Source: Treponema sp. (lineage in GTDB: Bacteria; Spirochaetota; Spirochaetia; Treponematales; Breznakiellaceae). From it: 5,532 nt of DNA. The notes under the pieces were generated by a model. That model saw nothing but the letters and a program-made list of their open reading frames with translations, was not told where the DNA came from and did no database searches. Positions 1-4,957 of the stretch are shown one piece after another. The DNA is taken from the NCBI GenBank assembly GCA_009786615.1, contig WQRS01000103.1:1-5532 (forward strand). Reading direction: 5' to 3'. Both the position numbers and the translations under genes were made by a program. How positions within the stretch are numbered: position 1 is the stretch's first letter; each line of letters begins with the position of its first letter.

Positions 1-179
1 TTGCTGTAAACTGATTCGGGGGAACCTGAAAGAATGATGCCGCGCACACCGTCAAGGTTAAGTTCTGACAGGGAACTGTCTCCGGGAACCACCTCAGAAT
101 ACACGCCCAAGTCCCGTATCCGCCGCCCAATAAGCTGGGCTGTCTGACTTCCAAAGTCGAGGATTATGATTTTGTCCAC
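1..179 (-). CDS. guaA: GMP synthase (glutamine-hydrolysing), N-terminal fragment
   Basis: GuaA converts XMP to GMP using glutamine and ATP in the cytoplasm. Only the first 59 codons are visible; the rest lies beyond base 1. The fragment begins with a GTG start and reads (M)[19 protein letters not shown], followed by a stretch ending [12 protein letters not shown]. This matches the opening of the class I glutamine amidotransferase domain of GuaA: the ILDFGSQ strand, the QLI-RR helix, the VYSE segment, and the LSGSPESVY loop that precedes the oxyanion strand. The catalytic Cys-His-Glu residues would lie outside the window. The GTG start is chosen because a GGAGGG site (bases 184-189, minus strand) sits 4 nt upstream and the conserved strand starts three residues later. 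The gene is divergent from the nickel operon and shares its intergenic region, with no functional link expected. A different class I amidotransferase is possible but unlikely. Confidence 0.9.
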   Translation of the reverse strand, partial: MDKIIILDFGSQTAQLIGRRIRDLGVYSEVVPGDSSLSELNLDGVRGIILSGSPESVYS

Positions 180-209
180 AATTCCCTCCGGTTTCTAGGA
201 TACCATAAT

Positions 210-235
210 CCCGGCCTGTTTTTCTATATGCCGGG
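210..235. other. GC-rich inverted repeat in the divergent intergenic region
   Basis: CCCGGC (210-215) and GCCGGG (230-235) form a perfect 6-bp stem around a 14-nt AT-rich loop. On the minus strand it would lie in the guaA 5' leader, about 30 nt before the GTG start. No T-run follows on either strand, so it is not a normal terminator. It could be an operator, an mRNA stability element or chance. Confidence 0.3.
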
Positions 236-246
236 GACTAAAATCA

Positions 247-276
247 TTGACAGGTTTTCTAAAAATAGTGTAGACT
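247..276 (+). promoter_or_regulatory. candidate sigma70-type promoter for the nickel/lar operon
   Basis: A perfect -35 hexamer TTGACA (247-252) is followed, after an 18-nt spacer, by TAGACT (271-276), which matches the TATAAT consensus at four of six positions. Transcription would start near base 283 and give a leader of about 107 nt before the AGGAGG site at 380-385. The only other gene in this region is guaA, which runs the opposite way, so this is the best visible promoter for the operon. The -10 is weak, which would suit regulation. Confidence 0.45.
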
Positions 277-300
277 TCGATTGTCACTGCACGAAGCTTT

Positions 301-376
301 GTCCTCCATACGAAATGGGGTAATACGGGCATGAAATGTCCTTTTCAAACGTATTTTATCCCGCTTTGCCTTTTTT
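301..376 (+). promoter_or_regulatory. candidate structured 5' leader with alternative helices
   Basis: Three helices can be drawn by eye. Helix A pairs CTCCAT (304-309) with ATGGGG (315-320) around an ACGAA loop. Helix B pairs GGGCAT (327-332) with ATGTCC (336-341) around a GAA loop. Helix C pairs GGGGTAATAC (317-326) with GTATT (351-355) plus ATCCC (358-362), with a 2-nt TT bulge, and would stack directly under helix B. Helices A and C compete for GGGG 317-320, so they are mutually exclusive. A run of six T (371-376) follows, about 8 nt after helix C and just before the ribosome binding site. The arrangement looks like a switchable leader, but I do not recognise it as a known riboswitch family. 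Confidence 0.35.
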
Positions 377-389
377 ATTAGGAGGAAAA

Positions 390-464
390 ATGAAAGCACT
401 AACCATTGCCATTCGCGTTATACTCTTTGCTCTGCTTATGAGTTTTCTCATGCGGGATGCGTAA
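390..464 (+). pseudogene. out-of-frame lipoprotein signal peptide belonging to the binding-protein gene
   Basis: An ATG at 390 sits 4 nt after a perfect AGGAGG (380-385) and encodes MKALTIAIRVILFALLM, a typical lipoprotein signal peptide with a basic N-region and a hydrophobic core. This frame then runs into TAA at 462-464. The adjacent +1 frame reads VFSCGM across 442-459 and continues into the binding-protein domain. Removing one base between about 438 and 450, for example one T of the TTTT run at 443-446, joins them into a signal peptide ending ...LLMSFSCG with a plausible lipobox cysteine (codon 451-453). This is therefore the true 5' end of the next gene, separated from it by a one-base insertion that is either real or a sequencing error. 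Confidence 0.7.
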
Positions 465-1500
465 CATTCAATCTGCGCCGGACGGCGAGACAAGAATTGT
501 TACTGACGTTTGGGGAAGGCAGGTTGTGATACCGGCGGAAGTGCGGACAATTGTCGCGCTTGGCTCCGGTGCGCCGCGTATCGCCGCATATCTGGGTGTT
601 GTGGATATGATGATCGGCAGCGAGCGGATGGACGGTGAAAACTTTTCTGTCCTTCGCGATTTTAATCCCGTCCACCACGAAACGTTTAGGACTTTGCCGA
701 TTGTCGGGCGCGGCGGCGGCAGCGGAAACAACAATGCCTACCCCGAACAAATTATTGCCCTTGCCCCTGACGTGATACTGGCTGCATTTTCGCCGGAAGC
801 CGCCGAAGAGTTGTCGTTTCAGACAAACATTCCTGTTGTTTCCGTGCGCTATTTCAGCATTAATTTTATCGATGAGTCGTTTTACAATGCGATGCGGGTT
901 TTTGCCGAAGTTGTCGGCGCGCAGGAACGTTACGCACAATTGCGGGATTTTATAGCCGCCCACAAAGCCGAACTTAACCGCCGCACTGCCGGTATTCCTG
1001 AAAGCGAAAAACTTCGGGTTTACACAGGAGCTGTTACGTTTAACGGACGGCGCGGGTTTTCAGGCACGTATTCCAACTTCGGTCCTTTAATGGGAATAAA
1101 TGCGTTTAACGTTGCCGATGATGCGGACATTGAAGGCTTCTTCGAGGCAAACCTTGAAAACATAATTTTGTGGGATCCTGATGTAATTTTTTTGGATCCA
1201 GGCAACATGGATTTAGTGAACAACGAATATGCGGTAAACCCGGCTTTTTTTCATTCATTACGTGCGGTTCAGGAAGGGCGTGTTTACACAATGCCTGCGT
1301 TTAATTTTGCCGCAACCAACGTAACATACGCGCTTATGAACGCTTATTTTGCCGGCACGATTTTATTTCCAGATCAATTTGCCGATGTTGACATCGCAGA
1401 AATATCAAGTGAGATTTTAACATTTTTTCTTGGTAAAAATACGTTTGATGTAATGGCGGAAAACGGCCTTTTTTTCGGAAACCTGACCATAGGGGAATAG
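457..1500 (+). CDS. periplasmic substrate-binding lipoprotein of a metal-chelate (BtuF/FepB-type) ABC importer, probably nickel
   Basis: This is the ligand-capture subunit that delivers substrate to the permease and ATPase encoded next. The 347-residue open frame begins with VTDVWGRQVVIP at residues 15-26, the usual first strand of the helical-backbone metal/siderophore receptor family (Peripla_BP_2, COG0614). It continues through an ALAPDVILAAFS segment, a central linker helix, and a C-terminal lobe with DPDVIFLDP and NPAFFHSLRAVQEGRVYTMP (from about residue 261), all characteristic of the family. The ATG at 457 has no good ribosome binding site and would give a protein with no export signal. 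The real start is almost certainly the ATG at 390, whose signal peptide lies one base out of frame (separate entry). The stop at 1498-1500 is 1 nt before the permease start. Family members carry ferric siderophores, haem or cobalamin as well; nickel or a nickel chelate is inferred from the lar genes downstream. Family confidence is high, substrate confidence moderate to low. Confidence 0.85.
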   Translation: MRNIQSAPDGETRIVTDVWGRQVVIPAEVRTIVALGSGAPRIAAYLGVVDMMIGSERMDGENFSVLRDFNPVHHETFRTLPIVGRGGGSGNNNAYPEQIIALAPDVILAAFSPEAAEELSFQTNIPVVSVRYFSINFIDESFYNAMRVFAEVVGAQERYAQLRDFIAAHKAELNRRTAGIPESEKLRVYTGAVTFNGRRGFSGTYSNFGPLMGINAFNVADDADIEGFFEANLENIILWDPDVIFLDPGNMDLVNNEYAVNPAFFHSLRAVQEGRVYTMPAFNFAATNVTYALMNAYFAGTILFPDQFADVDIAEISSEILTFFLGKNTFDVMAENGLFFGNLTIGE

Positions 1501-1501
1501 T

Positions 1502-2599
1502 GTGCATCATACCGAGAAAGAAACCTGTCCTTACGGGAACTTGTACAAACAGGACATGTACAAGCAATACATCAGAAAAAAATGGCTGACACTTTTTGCG
1601 CTTGCCGCTGTTTTATTTTTGATGATCGTGTTGTCAGTTTCTGCCGGTTCTGTGCGTATTTCGTTTGTTGAAATTATCAGCGCGCTTTTTGGCGGCGGCG
1701 AGGCAGCGAACAGAGTTATTGTGTGGAATGTGCGTATGCCGCGAATTGCCGCAGGCATTGCAGTCGGCACGGCGCTTGCGATGGCCGGCTGCATCATGCA
1801 AAACGTCCTTCGCAATCCGCTGGCAGCTCCTGCAACGCTTGGTGTTGCGCAAGGGGCATCATTTGGCGCAGCGCTTGCCATCGTTTACTTTGGCGCGGGC
1901 ATTCAAATCAACGCTGGAACAGCCGCGGCAATCACCATCACCAATCCGTACATGGTAACGATTTTTGCGTTTCTCGGCGGTATCGCCACAACTGCCGTAA
2001 TTTTGGGTTTGTCGCGCATAGCCAAAGTAACGCCTACGGTGATGATTTTGGCAGGTGTTGCGCTCAGTGCGCTTTTTTCAGGCGCTACAACGCTCGTGCA
2101 ATATTTCGCCGATGATGTAATGCTTGCTTCCATTGTGTTTTGGACATTCGGCAGTTTGGGCAGAGCAGGCTGGAACGAGATTACATTTATATTCATTTTA
2201 GGAATTGCGGCGTTTATATATTTCTTTTTTAACCGCTGGAATTATAACGCAATGGAAAGCGGAACACACACGGCAAAAAGTTTGGGCGTAAATGTTGATG
2301 TGTTAATTCTTGCAAGCATGACTATTGCGGCGCTCATTTCAGCTGTTGCCGTTGCATTTGTGGGAATTATTAATTTCATCGGGCTTATTGCGCCGCACAT
2401 GGCACGCAAGTTTGTGGGAAACGATCACCGCTTTCTTATTCCATGCTCGGCTCTCACAGGGGCAGCGTTAATGCTCGCCGCGGATTTGGCTTCCCGAATG
2501 ATTCGCGCACCTGCAATTTTGCCGATTGGCGCGTTAACATCGTTTCTTGGAGCGCCGCTGTTTTTATACATGATTGTAAAAAAAGGATTTATAAAATGA
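1502..2599 (+). CDS. FecCD/BtuC-family ABC transporter permease, probable nickel importer
   Basis: This integral membrane subunit forms, as a homodimer, the translocation path for the substrate delivered by the upstream lipoprotein. At 365 residues it is somewhat longer than the usual 320-350. The first membrane segment starts near residue 29. Family landmarks are RMPR (78-81), QNVLRNPLAAPATLG from residue 100, the cytoplasmic coupling region FIGLIAPHMAR (about 292-302) with GNDHR (306-310), and the terminal LPIGALTSFLGAPLFLYMI. About ten membrane helices are expected. The GTG start at 1502 is preferred because AGGGG (1491-1495) lies 6 nt upstream. The alternative ATG at 1556 has an AGGA only 1 nt away. 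Starting at GTG adds an 18-residue hydrophilic tail with two His and one Cys, which is unusual and could be an artefact of start choice. The end overlaps the ATPase gene by 4 nt, indicating translational coupling. Confidence 0.9.
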   Translation: MHHTEKETCPYGNLYKQDMYKQYIRKKWLTLFALAAVLFLMIVLSVSAGSVRISFVEIISALFGGGEAANRVIVWNVRMPRIAAGIAVGTALAMAGCIMQNVLRNPLAAPATLGVAQGASFGAALAIVYFGAGIQINAGTAAAITITNPYMVTIFAFLGGIATTAVILGLSRIAKVTPTVMILAGVALSALFSGATTLVQYFADDVMLASIVFWTFGSLGRAGWNEITFIFILGIAAFIYFFFNRWNYNAMESGTHTAKSLGVNVDVLILASMTIAALISAVAVAFVGIINFIGLIAPHMARKFVGNDHRFLIPCSALTGAALMLAADLASRMIRAPAILPIGALTSFLGAPLFLYMIVKKGFIK

Positions 2600-3375
2600 T
2601 GGACACTAAAATGACGGGCGCCAATGTAATTGACGTAAAAAATATTTCTTTTTCTTACGGCAAAAATGAAGTGTTAAGGGGAATAAGTTTTCAGGCGCAT
2701 TCCGGCGAGTGTGTCGGTATTTTGGGTAACAACGGCGCCGGAAAAAGTACGCTGGTTACTTGCTTGAATAGAATTCTCACGCCAAAAACCGGTGAGGTTT
2801 ATATAGACAATCAGGACGTTTTGAAAATGCGGCGAATGGAAGCTGCGCGGCGCATATCGTATGTTGCACAAAAAAACGAAATAAATCAAATGACAGTATT
2901 TGATTCGGTACTGCTTGGCCGCCGCCCGTTTATTAAATGGGCAATAACGCAGGAAGATATTGACATTTGCGAAACAATAATACATCAATTGGGAATGTCG
3001 CAGTTTAAATTGCGTTACATGGACGAACTTTCAGGCGGCGAACTGCAAAAAATAATGCTTGCGCGTGCGCTTGTGCAGCAGCCGAGACTTTTGCTTCTTG
3101 ATGAACCGACCAGCAATCTCGATCCAAAAAATCAGCATGAAATGCTTGAGTTGGTTCAAGGTTTGGCAAAAGGGCGCAACATCAGCGTGTTTATTGTGAT
3201 TCACGATTTAAGTCTTGCGCTGCGGTATTGCAATAAGTTTTTGCTGCTGAAAGACGGGAAAGTTTTTCAGTACGGAGATGAGTCAATTATCACAGAGGAT
3301 ACAATTTCTGTTGTGTACGGAATAAAATCTTATGTAACTGAAATCAACGGACGAAAAATCGTCGTGGTTCATTAG
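2596..3375 (+). CDS. ABC transporter ATP-binding protein (FepC/BtuD type)
   Basis: This cytoplasmic ATPase powers the importer formed with the two preceding gene products. In the 259-residue protein the full nucleotide-binding set is visible: Walker A GNNGAGKST (44-52), Q-loop glutamine Q92, signature LSGGELQ (145-151), Walker B LLLLDEP ending at 171, the D-loop SNLD (173-176) and H-loop histidine H203. SYGKNEVLRGISF (20-32) is the usual A-loop and first-strand region. All catalytic residues are present, so it should be active. The ATG at 2596 overlaps the permease stop in an ATGA arrangement, with AAGGA (2583-2587) 8 nt upstream. A second ATG at 2599 is equally possible. The overall type is that of siderophore, haem and cobalamin importers rather than NikDE-type nickel ATPases. 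Nickel specificity is inferred from the lar genes that follow. Confidence 0.92.
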   Translation: MMDTKMTGANVIDVKNISFSYGKNEVLRGISFQAHSGECVGILGNNGAGKSTLVTCLNRILTPKTGEVYIDNQDVLKMRRMEAARRISYVAQKNEINQMTVFDSVLLGRRPFIKWAITQEDIDICETIIHQLGMSQFKLRYMDELSGGELQKIMLARALVQQPRLLLLDEPTSNLDPKNQHEMLELVQGLAKGRNISVFIVIHDLSLALRYCNKFLLLKDGKVFQYGDESIITEDTISVVYGIKSYVTEINGRKIVVVH

Positions 3376-3383
3376 CAGATTAA

Positions 3384-3400
3384 AGGAGGGTAATTTTATT
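3384..3400 (+). promoter_or_regulatory. ribosome binding site and ATT initiation codon of larE
   Basis: A strong AGGAGGG (3384-3390) is followed 7 nt later by ATT (3398-3400). Reading from this ATT gives (M)TLEQFFKENPTVALGFSGG, the normal LarE N-terminus. No in-frame ATG, GTG or TTG lies between the binding site and the GTG at 3458, and that GTG encodes the valine inside the essential SGGVDSS ATP-binding loop. Initiation at ATT is rare and usually weak; infC and pcnB of E. coli are known examples. Confidence 0.7.
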
Positions 3401-4162
3401 ACACTTGAACAATTTTTTAAAGAAAATCCAACAGTTGCGCTTGGGTTTTCAGGCGGCGTGGATTCTTCATATTTGTTATATGCTGCAAAGCATTACGGGG
3501 CAAACGTAAAAACCTATTACGGAAGTTCGGTGTTCCAGCCAGCATTTGAATTAAAAGATGCACAGGAAATAGCGGAAATTATCGGCGCAGAAATCACTGT
3601 AATTGAAATGGATGTTTTGTCCAACGAGCAGGTTGTAGCCAATCCTGTTAATCGCTGTTACTATTGCAAGGTTGCGATTTTTGGAACTTTGTGTGCTCGC
3701 GCGAAAGCAGACGGAATACCGCTGGTTATTGATGGAACAAACGCAAGTGACGATGCATCGGATCGCCCTGGCATGAAAGCGCTTTTGGAACTTTCCGTCC
3801 GTTCGCCTTTGCGGGAATGTAACATCACTAAAGACGATGTGCGCCGCCTTTCAAAAGAAGCAGGATTGCCGACATGGAACAAACCTGCCTACGCCTGTCT
3901 TGCAACTCGCGTTCCGCCTGATATGCCGATTACCAAAGAATTGCTGCGCCGTGTTGAAAAGTCTGAGGAAGCATTATTTGCGCTTGGCTTTTCGGATTTT
4001 CGTGTCAGAGTAATGGAGGCGGCAAATGCTCTGCAGGCAAAGCTGCAATTCCCGCACGAGCAAATGAATACATTGCTTGAAAAACGACATGAAGTCGTTA
4101 AACAAATTAAGCCGTATTTTCCCTCTATCCTTTTGGATTTGCAGGGACGGCATGAAGTGTAA
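3398..4162 (+). CDS. larE: LarE, ATP-dependent sulfur transferase for nickel-pincer cofactor synthesis
   Basis: LarE adenylates the carboxylates of pyridinium-3,5-biscarboxylic acid mononucleotide (the LarB product) and converts them to thiocarboxylates, giving the ligand into which LarC inserts nickel. The 254-residue protein starts with the PP-loop pyrophosphatase motif SGGVDSS (18-24) and continues with DGTNASD and RSPLRE, both typical of the family. Three cysteines stand out: C87 and C90 in RCYYCK, and C167 in PAYACLATR. C167 corresponds to the cysteine (Cys176) that Lactiplantibacillus plantarum LarE sacrifices as its sulfur donor. The extra CxxC pair is the pattern of homologues such as Thermotoga maritima LarE that hold a [4Fe-4S] cluster and need not be consumed. 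Length fits the family (about 250-280). The start is the unusual ATT at 3398, because any later start would delete the ATP-binding loop. It lies 22 nt after the ATPase gene and 28 nt before larB. Confidence 0.92.
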   Translation: MTLEQFFKENPTVALGFSGGVDSSYLLYAAKHYGANVKTYYGSSVFQPAFELKDAQEIAEIIGAEITVIEMDVLSNEQVVANPVNRCYYCKVAIFGTLCARAKADGIPLVIDGTNASDDASDRPGMKALLELSVRSPLRECNITKDDVRRLSKEAGLPTWNKPAYACLATRVPPDMPITKELLRRVEKSEEALFALGFSDFRVRVMEAANALQAKLQFPHEQMNTLLEKRHEVVKQIKPYFPSILLDLQGRHEV

Positions 4163-4170
4163 ACTTCATG
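4151..4170 (+). other. perfect hairpin over the larE stop codon
   Basis: CATGAAGT (4151-4158) and ACTTCATG (4163-4170) form an exact 8-bp stem around a GTAA loop, which contains most of the larE TAA stop (4160-4162). The larB ribosome binding site AGGAGG (4180-4185) begins 9 nt after the stem. No T-run follows, so termination is unlikely. A role in translational coupling, in keeping the larB site free, or in 3'-end protection after processing is possible. The structure is clear; the role is inferred. Confidence 0.45.
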
Positions 4171-4190
4171 TAATATAACAGGAGGTATTT

Positions 4191-4937
4191 ATGGGTAAGC
4201 AAGGAACATTAGACATTTTAAACAAAGTAAAAGAAGGAACGATTTCTGTTGAAGAAGCAATGCTCAAATTGCGGACGCAGCCGTATGAAGAATTGGGTTA
4301 TGCGAAACCTGATCATCATCGTGAATTACGACAGGGTATTGCGGAAATTATTTACGGTGAAGGGAAAACTGCCGATCAAATTATTGGCATTTCAAAAGCT
4401 TTTCTTGACAAAGGTCAGCCGCTCGTTTTAATAACAAGGCTTTTGCCTGACATAGCCGAGAAAGTTCAAAAAAGCCTTCCGTTGAAATACCACGAATTGG
4501 CGCGTGTCGGAACAATTGGTGAAATGCCGAAACCTGACGGCATTGGGAAAATCGTTGTTGCCACCGGCGGTACCTGTGACTTGCACGTAGCCGAAGAAGC
4601 GGCGCTCACCGCCGAAGCTTTAGGCAACGAAGTTATCCGCCTTTACGACGTGGGAGTTGCGGGGCTTCACCGCTTGCTTTCGCGGCTTGATGTAGTTATG
4701 AGTGCGCGCGCCATTGTCGCGGTGGCAGGAATGGAAGGCGCGCTTCCAAGCGTTCTCGGCGGTCTTGTGGATTGCCCGGTAATTGCCGTTCCTGTCAGCG
4801 TTGGTTACGGCGCTTCTTTTAACGGGCTGTCTGCTCTTTTAACCATGCTCAATTCCTGCGCATCAGGTGTGTGCGTTTGTAATATTGACAACGGATTCGG
4901 CGGCGGTTATTTGGCAAGCATGATAAACCACCAGTAA
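4191..4937 (+). CDS. larB: LarB, NaAD carboxylase/hydrolase of nickel-pincer cofactor synthesis
   Basis: LarB carries out the first step of NPN synthesis: it carboxylates the pyridinium ring of nicotinic acid adenine dinucleotide with CO2 and hydrolyses the phosphoanhydride, releasing AMP and the biscarboxylate mononucleotide used by LarE. The 248-residue length matches the family. The N-terminal domain carries YAKPDHHRELRQG (D41, H42, H43) and YGEGKT (55-60). The C-terminal half is an AIR-carboxylase (PurE)-like domain with TGGTCDLHVAEEA (from residue 125), GMEGALPS (180-187), VPVSVGYGASFNG and LNSCASG. C223 in NSC corresponds to the catalytic Cys221 of the L. plantarum enzyme, so activity is expected. 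C129 stands where I would expect serine (AGTSDLPVAEEA in typical members). The ATG has an ideal AGGAGG (4180-4185) 5 nt upstream. It is distinguished from purine-pathway PurE by the extra N-terminal domain and the larE/larC neighbours. Confidence 0.95.
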   Translation: MGKQGTLDILNKVKEGTISVEEAMLKLRTQPYEELGYAKPDHHRELRQGIAEIIYGEGKTADQIIGISKAFLDKGQPLVLITRLLPDIAEKVQKSLPLKYHELARVGTIGEMPKPDGIGKIVVATGGTCDLHVAEEAALTAEALGNEVIRLYDVGVAGLHRLLSRLDVVMSARAIVAVAGMEGALPSVLGGLVDCPVIAVPVSVGYGASFNGLSALLTMLNSCASGVCVCNIDNGFGGGYLASMINHQ

Positions 4938-4957
4938 AACTTACATAAAGGGCATGA

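Noticed and set aside
210..235. Rho-independent terminator in the intergenic region
   Set aside because: The stem is GC-rich but no T-run follows on either strand, and both flanking genes point away from it.
180..300. guaA promoter on the minus strand
   Set aside because: Several AT-rich hexamers can be paired, but none gives a good -35/-10 pair at normal spacing.
327..346. Helix B plus TTTT as an intrinsic terminator before the binding-protein gene
   Set aside because: The stem is only 6 bp with one G-U pair and a 3-nt loop, and the tract is four T; too weak to call alone, so it is treated as part of the leader structure.
283..389. Cobalamin riboswitch suggested by the BtuFCD-like transporter
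   Set aside because: I could not find the conserved B12 box or the usual core; a CACTGC at 286-291 is not enough.
448..963. Minus-strand open frame of 171 codons opposite the binding protein
   Set aside because: It has no recognisable domain and no ribosome binding site that I can see, and it lies fully opposite a well-supported gene.
3458..4162. larE beginning at GTG 3458
   Set aside because: This GTG is the valine of the SGGVDSS PP-loop; starting there removes the ATP-binding motif and leaves the strong ribosome binding site about 70 nt upstream.
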